A stretch of 14,870 nucleotides of DNA. It comes from JBKHXU01 sp046565865 (GTDB taxonomy: Bacteria > Pseudomonadota > Gammaproteobacteria > Acidiferrobacterales > Sulfurifustaceae). Made by a program: the position numbers and the translations under genes. Location of the stretch: positions 1 to 14,870 of the forward strand of contig JBKHXU010000088.1 of NCBI GenBank assembly GCA_046565865.1. Reading direction: 5' to 3'. Of the stretch, positions 1 through 7,254 are shown in pieces. The first letter of the stretch is position 1. Each line of letters starts with the position of its first letter. The notes beneath the pieces are model-generated. The model did no database searches and had not been told where the DNA came from. It worked only from the letters and a program-made list of their open reading frames with translations.

Positions 1-564
1 TCGGCCACCAAATATCTCGACGGTCAGGGCCGCTGCATCGGCGGTGCCGTCGTCGGCGATGCGCAGCGTGTCGGCAAGGACATTTTCGGCGTGCTGCGCA
101 CCGGCGGGGCGACGCTGAGCCCGTTCAACGCCTGGGTGTTCCTCAAGGGTCTTGAGACGCTGAATTTGCGCATGCAGGCGCACAGCGAGTCGGCGCTCAA
201 GCTCGCGCAATGGTTGGAGCGTCAGTCCGGCGTCAAGCGCGTGTACTACCCGGGCCTGGCGTCGCACCCGCAGCATGAGTTGGCGCGCCGCCAGCCATCC
301 GGATTCGGCGGTATCGTCGCGTTCGAGGTCGCGGACAAGGATCGTGCGTGGCGCCTGATCGACTCGACGCGGCTGCTGTCCATCACCGCCAATCTCGGCG
401 ACACCAAGAGCACCATCACCCATCCCGCGACGACCACGCACGGCCGACTCACGCCGGAGCAACGGCGCGAGGCCGGTATCGCCGACGGGCTGGTGCGGAT
501 CTCGGTCGGCTTGGAAGACATCGACGACATCACCGACGATCTCGGGCGCGGCCTGCGCGCCTGA
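1..564 (+). CDS. metZ: O-succinylhomoserine sulfhydrylase, 3' part (5' end outside window)
   Basis: This is the C-terminal part of a PLP-dependent Cys/Met-metabolism enzyme. The frame is open from base 1 and begins SATKYLDGQGRCIGG, which holds the PLP-binding lysine (S-x-T-K) at about codon 4, so the start lies upstream of the window. The family fold continues through TGGATLSPFNAW, the GLETL..R segment and the C-terminal SITANLGDTKSTITHPATTTH and VRISVGLEDIDDI motifs. Established for the family: MetZ makes homocysteine directly from O-succinylhomoserine and sulfide in the cytoplasm, bypassing cystathionine. The SATKYLDGQGR form favours MetZ over MetB or MetC, but cystathionine gamma-synthase is the main alternative. 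The gene ends TGA at 564, 26 bases before the next gene, with no terminator between, so read-through into the downstream genes is likely. Confidence 0.9.
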   Translation, partial: SATKYLDGQGRCIGGAVVGDAQRVGKDIFGVLRTGGATLSPFNAWVFLKGLETLNLRMQAHSESALKLAQWLERQSGVKRVYYPGLASHPQHELARRQPSGFGGIVAFEVADKDRAWRLIDSTRLLSITANLGDTKSTITHPATTTHGRLTPEQRREAGIADGLVRISVGLEDIDDITDDLGRGLRA

Positions 565-590
565 GTGCCGCGATAGCGAAGGAGCAGCGC

Positions 591-932
591 ATGGCCGTTC
601 CCTGGTTGGCAGCACTCAAGGCCGTACCCTGGTCGACATTGTTGTCGCAAGCGCCGACGTTGATCGAGCATTCGCGCAAACTGTTCACGCGTGCCGCGAC
701 ACCGACTGCGACGCCGACGCCGGATGCGCTCTCTGAAATCCGCGCGCGGCTAGACACGCTCGACAGCAACGCGCGTACGCAGGCGGAATTACTGCGTCAA
801 ATCGCGGAGCAGATGCAGCGGCTGACGCTCGGGCTCGAAGTGGTCGCGGCGCGCACGCGGCTGGCGCTGTGGTTGGCGGCGGCATCGTTGATCGGCAGCG
901 GTGCGCTCTGGCTGTGGTGGTTCGTGCGCTGA
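591..932 (+). CDS. Small coiled-coil protein with C-terminal membrane anchor, unknown function
   Basis: I do not recognise a family. The start is the ATG at 591, preceded by AAGGAG with a 6-base spacer, a strong ribosome-binding site that rules out the longer upstream frame inside metZ. The product is 113 residues: an N-terminal segment MAVPWLAALKAVPW, a Pro/Thr/Ala-rich linker near residues 38-48 (TPTATPTPD), a heptad-like helical stretch at about 50-85 (LSEIRARLDTL, ELLRQIAEQMQRL) and a C-terminal hydrophobic segment at about 90-111 (LALWLAAASLIGSGALWLWW) ending in FVR. It looks like a tail-anchored inner-membrane protein with a cytoplasmic coiled coil. It lies between metZ and the glycerate kinase gene (10-base gap), on the same strand and probably in one transcript. 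Its role cannot be told from sequence. Confidence 0.75.
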   Translation: MAVPWLAALKAVPWSTLLSQAPTLIEHSRKLFTRAATPTATPTPDALSEIRARLDTLDSNARTQAELLRQIAEQMQRLTLGLEVVAARTRLALWLAAASLIGSGALWLWWFVR

Positions 933-942
933 GCGAGCCGTC

Positions 943-2163
943 ATGACGGCGCCGCGCCGGTTGCTGCTCGAGTTGTTCCAGGCGGGATTGGCGGCGGTTC
1001 ACGGCCGCACCCGTGTGCGCAATGACTTGCGGCGGCATCCCATCCCAGGCCCATTGCATGTCATCGCCATCGGCAAGGCCGCCGGCGCGATGGCCCTCGG
1101 CGCGCACGATGCCGCGGGCGCCGATATCCGTTCCGGGCTCGTCATCACCAAGCGCGGTCACGGCGAGCCGTTGCCGTGGCCGGTGCTCGAGGCGGGTCAC
1201 CCCATGCCCGATAACGCGAGCCTCGCCGCCGGCACCGCGCTGTTGCAGTTCGTGGCCGCGCTGCCGCGCGATGCGCGCGTACTGGTGTTGCTCTCGGGCG
1301 GCGCCTCGGCGCTCGTCGAGTTGCTGCCGGGCGATGCCACGCTCGACGATCTGCGCGCGCTCAACGCGTGGTTGCTCGCCTCCGGGCGCGACATTGCCGC
1401 GTGCAATCGGGTGCGCAAGCGATTGTCGCGCATCAAGGGCGGGCGGCTTGCGGCGCACCTCGCGCCGCGCAGCGTGACCTGTCTCGCGATCTCCGACGTG
1501 CCGGGGGACGACCCACGCGTCATCGGTTCCGGGCCGCTCACCGCCGACACCACGGCGGCGAGCGAGCCGATCGACGATGCGCCGCCGCGGTTGCGTGCAC
1601 TGTTGTCGGCGTCCGCATCGCTGCCGGCGCCGGACGATGGGTGTTTTGCGGGCGTCGACTACCGTATTGTTGCGAGCCTCGCGGATGCGAAATGCGCCGT
1701 TGCCGTCGCCGCGCAAGCGCGCGGTCTCGGCGCGCGCATAGCGCCGACGTTGGTCGCCGGCGAGGCCGCCGCGGTTGGTGCCGCGCTCGCGCGCGAGTTG
1801 CTAAAATCCGGCGTGCCGGGGCTTACTATCTGGGGCGGCGAGACGACGGTGACGTTGCCGCCGAATCCCGGGCGCGGCGGACGCAACCAGGCGCTGGCGT
1901 TGTCGGCGGCGCTGACGCTTGCGGGCCATGCCGGTATCTTTCTGCTGGCGGCGGGGAGCGACGGCACTGACGGGCCGACGGAAGACGCCGGCGCGCTCGT
2001 CGACGGCGACACAATCGCGCGTGGGAGCGCCGAGGGGTTCGATGCCGCCCTTTGCCTGCGGCGTGCGGACGCGGGGACGTTTCTCGAGGCCAGCGGCGAC
2101 TTGATACAAACCGGTCCGACAGGGACCAACGTGATGGATCTGATATTGGGGTTGCGATGTTGA
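943..2163 (+). CDS. Glycerate 2-kinase, MOFRL family (GckA/TtuD-like)
   Basis: The 406-residue product has the two-part architecture of class II glycerate kinases: an N-terminal DUF4147 domain and a C-terminal MOFRL domain. Visible motifs are HVIAIGKAAGAMA near residue 36, ITKRGHGEP, EAGHPMPDNAS, the glycine-rich LLSGGASALVELLPG, NRVRKRLSRIKGGRLA, ISDVPGDDPRVIGSGPLTAD, and in MOFRL GRGGRNQALAL and AAGSDGTDGPTEDAGALVD. Members phosphorylate D-glycerate to 2-phosphoglycerate in the cytoplasm, feeding glyoxylate or tartrate breakdown into glycolysis. Older annotations call the same family hydroxypyruvate reductase (TtuD). The ATG at 943 was chosen because the longer frame from 901 overlaps the preceding gene and adds nothing conserved. 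The stop overlaps the next start by 7 bases (ATGTTGA), suggesting translational coupling. No other glycerate-pathway gene is seen, so the substrate is inferred from family. Confidence 0.88.
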   Translation: MTAPRRLLLELFQAGLAAVHGRTRVRNDLRRHPIPGPLHVIAIGKAAGAMALGAHDAAGADIRSGLVITKRGHGEPLPWPVLEAGHPMPDNASLAAGTALLQFVAALPRDARVLVLLSGGASALVELLPGDATLDDLRALNAWLLASGRDIAACNRVRKRLSRIKGGRLAAHLAPRSVTCLAISDVPGDDPRVIGSGPLTADTTAASEPIDDAPPRLRALLSASASLPAPDDGCFAGVDYRIVASLADAKCAVAVAAQARGLGARIAPTLVAGEAAAVGAALARELLKSGVPGLTIWGGETTVTLPPNPGRGGRNQALALSAALTLAGHAGIFLLAAGSDGTDGPTEDAGALVDGDTIARGSAEGFDAALCLRRADAGTFLEASGDLIQTGPTGTNVMDLILGLRC

Positions 2164-2882
2164 GAAATGTTTATGTCGTGGCGTTCTTCGTCGGGTTCAT
2201 AACCGTCGGCTGCGCGCGCCCGCCGGCGGCGCCCGGCGCCACCGCGGTATATATGGTCGAGCACGAGACCGACTTCGAACCGACGCGCACACGCATGATC
2301 GTCACGCCCGAATTCCTGCGCATCGACGACGGCCGCGACGGTGACGATTTTCTGCTGTATCACCGGGGTGAGCGCACGATCTATAACGTCAGCGCCTCGG
2401 ACGCGTTGATCCTCGTGATTTCGCCGCAGCCGGTCGGGGCCGCGCCGATGGCGCTCGAGCATCGCGTTGAGAGCGAAAGCGACAACCTGCCGGATGTCGG
2501 CGGCAAGAAGGTTCGGCACTATCGGCTGCTCACCAACCGCGCTCTTTGCTACGACCTGTATGCCGCCGACGGATTGCTGCCCGAGGTGGTGACCGCGCTG
2601 CGCGAGTATCGCGAAAGTCTCGCCGGCGAACACGCGCAGGCGCTCGCGTTCACGCCGCAGGAGATGCAGACGCCGTGCGACTTGGCCAACAATATCTATG
2701 CGCCGGCGCGGCATCTGGCGCACGGGTTCCCGGTTCGGCTGGCGGAGACTAATGGCCGCGACGGCAAACGCGTGCGCACGACTGAGCTGCTGGACTATCG
2801 ACAGGGATTCGCCGCGGACGCGGCGCTGTTTCGTCTGCCCGGCTATCGCCGGATGACGCTCGAGGAACTGCGCCGCCGCTGA
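2157..2882 (+). CDS. Putative lipoprotein of unknown function
   Basis: A 241-residue protein starting at the ATG at 2157, which overlaps the end of the glycerate kinase gene. It opens with a basic-hydrophobic signal sequence (MLRNVYVVAFFVGFITVGC) followed by CARPP; the cysteine at 19 fits a lipobox (T-V-G-C), though without the usual Leu at -3, so lipidation is likely rather than certain. The mature part is soluble, with YMVEHETDFEPTRTRMIVTPEFLRIDDG near residues 37-64 and later a Cys-containing ALCYDLYAADGLLPEV segment. The phrase on a residue text readout (DDFLLYHRGERTIYNVSA) suggests a beta-rich periplasmic domain. I know no function. Its last 40 bases overlap the convergent lpxH gene. Confidence 0.72.
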   Translation: MLRNVYVVAFFVGFITVGCARPPAAPGATAVYMVEHETDFEPTRTRMIVTPEFLRIDDGRDGDDFLLYHRGERTIYNVSASDALILVISPQPVGAAPMALEHRVESESDNLPDVGGKKVRHYRLLTNRALCYDLYAADGLLPEVVTALREYRESLAGEHAQALAFTPQEMQTPCDLANNIYAPARHLAHGFPVRLAETNGRDGKRVRTTELLDYRQGFAADAALFRLPGYRRMTLEELRRR

Positions 2883-3634
2883 CGCGGTCGCCGCTCGCGC
2901 GCGCGGGTGGGCAGGGGTAGCTGCTCCAACGCCCAGCCGTTCGCGTCGCAACGCAGCACGCTACCTTGTTCGTACCAGTCGCCGAGCACGACGCGCCGCG
3001 CCGGCGCATTGTCGAGCGGGAAATGATGGTCGCCCGGCCGGTGCGTGTGCCCGTGGATAAGGTGCCTGACGCCGTGCGCGCGCATCAGTTCGGCGACCGC
3101 ATTGGCGGTCACGTCCATGATCTCGGGCCGCTTGTTGGCGGTGGACTCACGGCTGTGTTCGCGGTAGTGGCGCACGATGGCGTCGCGTTCGGCCGGTGAC
3201 TTCGCCAGGAACGCCTGCCGCCACGCGGGCGCGCGTACCATCTTACGGAACGCCATGTACTCGACATCGTCGGTGCACATTGCGTCGCCATGGCTGAGCA
3301 GCGTCGGCACGCCGTAGAGGTCGATGCGCGTCGGATCGGGCAACAGCCGGCAGCCGGTCTCACGCGCGAACACATCGCCGATGAGAAAATCACGGTTGCC
3401 ATGCATCACGTACACCGGTACGCCGGCGGCAGTGAGGGTCTTGAGACCGACGCTGATCGCTTGAAACTCCGCCTGGCGCAGCGCCTCGTCGCCGATCCAG
3501 TATTCGAACAAATCGCCGAGAATATACAGCGCGTCGGCGCGACGTGCGCGGCTGGCGAGGAAATCGAGGAACAACGTCGTGATCGCTGGGCGCTCAGCGC
3601 ACAGATGCAAATCGGAGATGAATAGCGTCGCCAT
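2843..3634 (-). CDS. lpxH: UDP-2,3-diacylglucosamine diphosphatase LpxH
   Basis: The 263-residue product is a calcineurin-like metallophosphoesterase that removes UMP from UDP-2,3-diacylglucosamine to give lipid X, the fourth step of lipid A synthesis, at the cytoplasmic face of the inner membrane. All metal-site motifs are visible: SDLHL (D8, H10), ILGDLFEYWIGD (D41), HGNRDFLIG (N80, R81), SHGD (H115) and HGHTHRP (H196, H198), at almost the same positions as in E. coli LpxH. The family is usually about 240 residues; the extra length is a basic, low-complexity tail (RERRPRQRRRSSSS) read from the strand opposite the end of the lipoprotein gene. It lies 11 bases after ppiB on the same strand, with AAAGAAG as a modest ribosome-binding site, so the two are probably cotranscribed. 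Confidence 0.93.
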   Translation of the reverse strand: MATLFISDLHLCAERPAITTLFLDFLASRARRADALYILGDLFEYWIGDEALRQAEFQAISVGLKTLTAAGVPVYVMHGNRDFLIGDVFARETGCRLLPDPTRIDLYGVPTLLSHGDAMCTDDVEYMAFRKMVRAPAWRQAFLAKSPAERDAIVRHYREHSRESTANKRPEIMDVTANAVAELMRAHGVRHLIHGHTHRPGDHHFPLDNAPARRVVLGDWYEQGSVLRCDANGWALEQLPLPTRARERRPRQRRRSSSSVIRR

Positions 3635-3645
3635 GCGCGCTTCTT

Positions 3646-4146
3646 TTAACGCGTCTCCACCAGCCGCACCTTTTCAATGATGACGTCGCTGAGCGGAACA
3701 TCCTTGTGACCGAGTTTCGAGCCGGTCGGCACGCCCTTGATGCGATCGACCACGTTCATCCCTTCGATCACCCTGCCGAACACGCAATAGCCCCAGCCGG
3801 AGGGCGTGGGCCCCGTGTAGTTCAGGAAGTCGTTGTCGACTACGTTGATAAAAAACTGGCTCGACGCCGAATGCGGGTCGCTGGTGCGCGCCATCGCAAT
3901 TGCGCCGCGCTCATTGCGTAGACCATTCTTGGCCTCGTTCTCGATCGGCGGCCGGCCGACCTTCTGGTTCATGCCGATACCGAATCCACCGCCCTGGATC
4001 ATGAAGTTGTCGATGACGCGGTGGAACAGCGTGCCGTCGTAAAATCCATCGCGTACGTAGGTGAGGAAGTTCGCCACGGTCTTCGGCGCCTTGGCCTCAT
4101 CGAGCGCGAGGATGATGGTGCCGTAGTTGGTTTGCATGTGGATCAT
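3646..4146 (-). CDS. ppiB: Peptidyl-prolyl cis-trans isomerase B (cyclophilin)
   Basis: A 166-residue single-domain cyclophilin that speeds cis-trans isomerisation of X-Pro bonds in the cytoplasm. The sequence runs [21 protein letters not shown], then [32 protein letters not shown] with the catalytic-site arginine (FHRV) and the QGG signature, then [19 protein letters not shown] and WGYCVFGRV. No signal peptide is present, so this is the cytoplasmic PpiB type rather than PpiA. The ATG at 4146 was chosen because MI-x-M-x-TNYG aligns with the normal family start; a longer frame to 4272 would run across the divergent promoter region and into gltX. An ATG three codons further in (4137) is possible. 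The gene is divergent from gltX and followed 11 bases later by lpxH. Confidence 0.93.
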   Translation of the reverse strand: MIHMQTNYGTIILALDEAKAPKTVANFLTYVRDGFYDGTLFHRVIDNFMIQGGGFGIGMNQKVGRPPIENEAKNGLRNERGAIAMARTSDPHSASSQFFINVVDNDFLNYTGPTPSGWGYCVFGRVIEGMNVVDRIKGVPTGSKLGHKDVPLSDVIIEKVRLVETR

Positions 4147-4182
4147 GGAACGGCCTGCGGACTCCGCGGTGGGCAAGCCCGA

Positions 4183-4211
4183 ATTTTGACCGCATGCATA
4201 GCCTTGCGCAA
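4183..4211 (-). promoter_or_regulatory. Possible sigma70 promoter of ppiB-lpxH
   Basis: Reading the minus strand, TTGCGC (4206-4211) and CAAAAT (4183-4188) stand 17 bases apart, a fair -35/-10 match in the gap between divergent ppiB and gltX. The start of transcription would fall about 30 bases before the ppiB ATG. The match to consensus is partial (3 of 6 and 4 of 6). I could not find an equally good promoter for gltX in the same gap, although TTGACC occurs at 4186-4191 on the plus strand. Confidence 0.35.
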
Positions 4212-4235
4212 CTCGATTCCGTAAACTTCGCGCCG

Positions 4236-5705
4236 ATGAACCGCGCCCCCGAAACCACGCGTTTTGCGCCAAGCCCCACGGGTTTGCTGCACCTCGGCAA
4301 CATCCGCACCGCGCTGTTCAATTTTTTGCTGGCGCGTTCCGGCGCCGGCCGGTTTTTGCTGCGGTTGGAGGACACCGATGCCACGCGCGGCCACGAGAAA
4401 TATGCCCAGGCGTTGCTCGCGGACTTGCGCTGGCTCGGGCTCGCCTGGGACGCCGGCCCCGAGGTTGGCGGCGAGCACGGGCCGTACGCGCAGTCCGAGC
4501 GCGGTGGGATCTACGACCGGTATTTCCAACAGTTAAGCGCCCGCGGCCTGGCTTACCCTTGTTTTTGCACCGAGCACGAGCTTGCCATCGAGCGCAAAAC
4601 TCAGCTCGCCGCCGGGCGCCCGCCGCGCTACAGCGGTCGCTGCCGCGACCTGTCGCCGGCGCAAATCAAGGAACGGCGCGAAAAGGGACTGGCGGCCACG
4701 CTTCGCTTCCGCGTCGTCGACGGCGCGACCGTGGAATTCGACGACGGTGTACGCGGTCCGCAGCGCTTTGCCACCAGCGACATTGGCGATTTCATCGTGC
4801 GCCGCTCCGACGGCACACCGGCGTTTTTTTTCTGCAACGCGGTGGATGACGCGCTCATGGGCGTGACGCTGGTGCTGCGCGGCGAGGACCATTTGACCAA
4901 CACACCGCGCCAGATTTTGTTGTTGCAGGCGCTCGGTCTGCCGGTCCCACGGTACGCGCACATCGCGCTCGTCGTCGGCGGCGACGGCGCGCCGCTGTCC
5001 AAGCGCACCGGCAGCAAGTCGGTGCAGGAATTGCGCGAGGCCGGGTACCTGCCGGCCGCGATCAACAACTATCTCGCGCGCCTCGGGCACACGTACGAGA
5101 GTAACGCGTTCATGCCGCTTTTAGACCTCGCAACGCACTTCGATCTCGCCAAGCTGCACCGTTCGCCCGCGCGCTACGACGAGACGCAACTCCTTCATTG
5201 GCAGCGGGAGGCGGTGCATCACGTCGATGCCGATACCTTGTGGGCGTGGATGGGCCCGGTGGTGCACGCGCTGGTACCGGCGGACCAGCGCGGCGCATTC
5301 ATCGAGGCGGTGCGCGGCAACGTGGTGTTCCCGGACGAGGCGCAGCACTGGGCGCGCGTGGTGTTCGCGGACGAGATGCCGCTGTCGCGTGAGGCGCGGG
5401 CCACCATCGACGTGGCGGGCGCGGATTTCTACGCACACGGCCTCGATGCGATGGAGCGGCACGCGCTCGACTTCAAGGCCATGAGCGGCGCGCTCAAGCA
5501 AGCGACCGGGCGCTCCGGTAAAAGTTTATTCATGCCGCTGCGCGCGGCGCTGACGGGCGAGCTGGATGGACCGGAGATGGCAAAGTTGTTGCCGCTCATT
5601 GGCGCCGAGCGGGCGCGCCGCCGCATGATGCAGGCGCGCGACCGCAGCCCCCGCCCTAACCCTCCCCCGCGAGCGGGAGAGGGAATGGGAGGGGGCGCAA
5701 GATGA
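4236..5705 (+). CDS. gltX: Glutamate--tRNA ligase
   Basis: A 489-residue class I synthetase that charges tRNA-Glu with glutamate in the cytoplasm. Visible features: [21 protein letters not shown] with the HIGH-type motif HLGN (19-22), LRLEDTD, a CxC...YxxxC zinc-type knuckle (C109, C111, Y132, C136), [14 protein letters not shown], and the KMSKS equivalent LSKR (254-257) within [11 protein letters not shown]. The C-terminal anticodon-binding part ends with [22 protein letters not shown]. The ATG at 4236 puts RFAPSPTG at the normal distance from the start; the longer frame from 4194 adds residues not seen in the family. The last 19 or so residues ([14 protein letters not shown]...) are coded by a palindromic repeat and are not part of the enzyme fold. 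The stop overlaps the cysS start as ATGA. Whether it also charges tRNA-Gln cannot be judged. Confidence 0.94.
   Translation: MNRAPETTRFAPSPTGLLHLGNIRTALFNFLLARSGAGRFLLRLEDTDATRGHEKYAQALLADLRWLGLAWDAGPEVGGEHGPYAQSERGGIYDRYFQQLSARGLAYPCFCTEHELAIERKTQLAAGRPPRYSGRCRDLSPAQIKERREKGLAATLRFRVVDGATVEFDDGVRGPQRFATSDIGDFIVRRSDGTPAFFFCNAVDDALMGVTLVLRGEDHLTNTPRQILLLQALGLPVPRYAHIALVVGGDGAPLSKRTGSKSVQELREAGYLPAAINNYLARLGHTYESNAFMPLLDLATHFDLAKLHRSPARYDETQLLHWQREAVHHVDADTLWAWMGPVVHALVPADQRGAFIEAVRGNVVFPDEAQHWARVVFADEMPLSREARATIDVAGADFYAHGLDAMERHALDFKAMSGALKQATGRSGKSLFMPLRAALTGELDGPEMAKLLPLIGAERARRRMMQARDRSPRPNPPPRAGEGMGGGAR
5648..5701. repeat. Palindromic GC-rich repeat (copy 1) at the gltX-cysS junction
   Basis: The core hairpin is 5660-5683: an 11-base arm (ccctcccccgc), a 2-base loop and an 11-base arm (gcgggagaggg) with one mismatch. 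It is flanked by CCCTAA on the left and AATGGGAGGGGGCGC on the right. The same unit, inverted and with flanks preserved (CCTCCCATTCCCT ... AGGGTTAGGG), is found at 11901-11940, and related hairpins at 11137-11159 and 12021-12100. Dispersed elements of this look are common in gammaproteobacterial genomes. Here the repeat is translated as the end of GltX and brings a GGAGG (5688-5692) nine bases before the cysS ATG. Confidence 0.8.
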
Positions 5706-7093
5706 ACTCGGCGATCGTTATCTACAACAGCCTCACGCGTCGCAAGGATCCGCTGACGCCGATCGAGTCGGGCCGCGTGCGCATGTACGTTTGCGGCATG
5801 ACGGTGTACGACTATTGCCACGTCGGGCACGCGCGCGTGATGGTGGTGTTCGACATGGTGGTGCGCTATCTGCGCGCGCGCGGTTTCAAGGTCGAGTACG
5901 TGCGCAACATCACCGATATCGACGACAAGATCATCAAGCGCGCGGCGGAGAACAAAGAGCCGATCGATACCCTTACCGCCCGCTTCATCGACGCGATGCA
6001 CGAGGACGAGCGCGCCCTTGGTGTGCTGCCGCCCGACGCCGAGCCGCGCGCGACGCAGCATCTGACCGACATCGTCGATATGATCCAACGCTTGGAAGGT
6101 AAGGGTCTCGCGTACCGCGCGGCGAATAACGACGTGTACTACCGCGTGCGCCAATTTCCGAACTATGGTGTGTTGTCCGGCAAATCGGTGGACGATTTGC
6201 TGGTCGGCGCGCGCGTCGACGCCGGCGAGCAGAAAGACGATCCACTCGATTTCGTGCTGTGGAAGGCGGCAAAGCCCGGCGAACCGAGCTGGCCGAGTCC
6301 GTGGGGGCCCGGACGGCCCGGCTGGCACATCGAATGCTCGGCGATGTCGACGCGCTGTCTCGGCGAGCACTTCGATATCCACGGCGGCGGGATGGACCTG
6401 CGCTTCCCGCATCACGAAAACGAAATCGCCCAAAGCGAGGGCGCGACCGGGCACAAATTCGTGAACACCTGGATGCACGTCGGTTTCGTGCGCGTGAACG
6501 AAGAGAAGATGTCAAAGTCGCTCGGCAACTTTTTTACCGTGCGCGAGGTGCTGAAGATTTATCGGCCCGAGGTGTTGCGCTATTTCATCTTGGCTAGCCA
6601 CTATCGCAGCCCGCTCGACTATTCGGACGACAATCTAAAGAATGCCAAGGCGACACTGGATGGGTTCTATCTCGCGCTGCGGGGTGTAACGTCAGTCGCC
6701 GCCATGCCCGATGCGGAGTATGTCGCGCGTTTTGAGGCCGCGATGAACGACGACTTCAATACGCCCAAGGCGGTGGCCGAGCTTTCGCAACTCGCGACCG
6801 CGCTCAACCGCGCACGCCAGAGTGGGGACGGCGCGGCGGTCGCACGGCTGGCGGGTACGTTGCGTCATTTGGCCGGTGTCCTCGGGCTGCTGGGCGAGGA
6901 CCCGGAAACCTATCTCAAGTCGGCTGCGGCCGCCGGAATGAGCGATAGCGAAATCCAAACGCTCGTGGACGAGCGGCTAGCCGCCCGAAAACGCCGCGAT
7001 TGGGCCGAATCCGACCGGATTCGCGATGAACTTAAGCGCCAAGGCGTGGTTCTGGAGGACGGCGCGGGTGGGACGACCTGGCGGCGCGCATAG
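5702..7093 (+). CDS. cysS: Cysteine--tRNA ligase
   Basis: A 463-residue class I synthetase that attaches cysteine to tRNA-Cys; length is normal for the family. The HIGH motif is HVGH (40-43) in [18 protein letters not shown], and KMSKS is at 269-273 ([12 protein letters not shown]). The zinc site that selects the cysteine thiol is complete: C31, C212 (IECSAMS), H237 and E241 (FPHHENE), each three residues later than in E. coli CysS. The C-terminal region contains the DALR-type helical domain and [13 protein letters not shown]. The start ATG overlaps the gltX stop by 4 bases (ATGA), and the apparent Shine-Dalgarno GGAGG lies in the repeat at the end of gltX, so translation is probably coupled. 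The stop is followed by a GC-rich inverted repeat and the ilv leader. Confidence 0.96.
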   Translation: MNSAIVIYNSLTRRKDPLTPIESGRVRMYVCGMTVYDYCHVGHARVMVVFDMVVRYLRARGFKVEYVRNITDIDDKIIKRAAENKEPIDTLTARFIDAMHEDERALGVLPPDAEPRATQHLTDIVDMIQRLEGKGLAYRAANNDVYYRVRQFPNYGVLSGKSVDDLLVGARVDAGEQKDDPLDFVLWKAAKPGEPSWPSPWGPGRPGWHIECSAMSTRCLGEHFDIHGGGMDLRFPHHENEIAQSEGATGHKFVNTWMHVGFVRVNEEKMSKSLGNFFTVREVLKIYRPEVLRYFILASHYRSPLDYSDDNLKNAKATLDGFYLALRGVTSVAAMPDAEYVARFEAAMNDDFNTPKAVAELSQLATALNRARQSGDGAAVARLAGTLRHLAGVLGLLGEDPETYLKSAAAAGMSDSEIQTLVDERLAARKRRDWAESDRIRDELKRQGVVLEDGAGGTTWRRA

Positions 7094-7103
7094 TATGGGG
7101 TGC

Positions 7104-7134
7104 CGTGTGCGGTGCACGTCCGCCCACGCACACG
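7104..7134. repeat. Inverted repeat after cysS
   Basis: CGTGTGCG (7104-7111) and CGCACACG (7127-7134) can form an 8-bp stem with a 15-base loop that itself contains GTGCAC. No run of T follows, so it is not a complete intrinsic terminator. It may protect the 3' end of the gltX-cysS message, or be chance in GC-rich DNA. Confidence 0.4.
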
Positions 7135-7137
7135 CTA

Positions 7138-7167
7138 TTGACCCTAGGTATACTTATTAAGTAAGTT
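7138..7167 (+). promoter_or_regulatory. AT-rich promoter-like patch before ilvI
   Basis: In otherwise GC-rich surroundings, 7137-7170 holds TTGACC (7138-7143), TATACT (7149-7154), TATTAA (7155-7160) and TAAGTT (7162-7167). TTGACC and TAAGTT are 18 bases apart; TATACT is the better -10 but has no clear -35. A promoter for ilvI-ilvH is likely here, but the exact boxes are not settled. Confidence 0.4.
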
Positions 7168-7193
7168 CCTGGACGTAAAACCGGAAACCAGCC

Positions 7194-7234
7194 AAGGCCC
7201 GCGCCGCCCGGTTTGGGGCAAAGCGGGCCTTTTT
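7194..7234 (+). terminator. Intrinsic terminator hairpin just before ilvI (possible attenuator)
   Basis: AAGGCCCGC (7194-7202) pairs perfectly with GCGGGCCTT (7223-7231), a 9-bp G/C-rich stem with a 20-base loop, directly followed by a T run to 7234. It ends only about 20 bases before the ilvI start, downstream of the likely promoter. A second, crossing pairing is available: AAACCGG (7178-7184) with CCGGTTT (7208-7214), the latter lying in the terminator loop. The hairpin may simply end cysS transcription, but its position suggests transcription attenuation of ilvI-ilvH. No leader peptide rich in Ile, Leu or Val was found. Confidence 0.7.
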
Positions 7235-7254
7235 ATTCAGCTAGAGAGAGTGAC

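Noticed and set aside
685..1716. Long minus-strand open frame opposite the small membrane protein and glycerate kinase genes
   Set aside because: Arg-rich, low-complexity translation typical of the antisense of GC-rich genes; the plus-strand genes have clear motifs and RBSs.
1659..2951. 430-codon minus-strand open frame
   Set aside because: Lies opposite the glycerate kinase and lipoprotein genes, without recognisable motifs; a shadow of GC-rich codon bias.
4186..4214. TTGACC as the -35 of a gltX promoter
   Set aside because: No acceptable -10 at 16-18 bases (CAACTC region).
7096..7161. Short ORF (21 codons) upstream of the ilv terminator as a leader peptide
   Set aside because: Translation is MGCRVRCTSAHAHAIDPRYTY, with a single Ile and a single Val and no Leu; not a plausible branched-chain attenuation peptide, and it starts upstream of the likely promoter.
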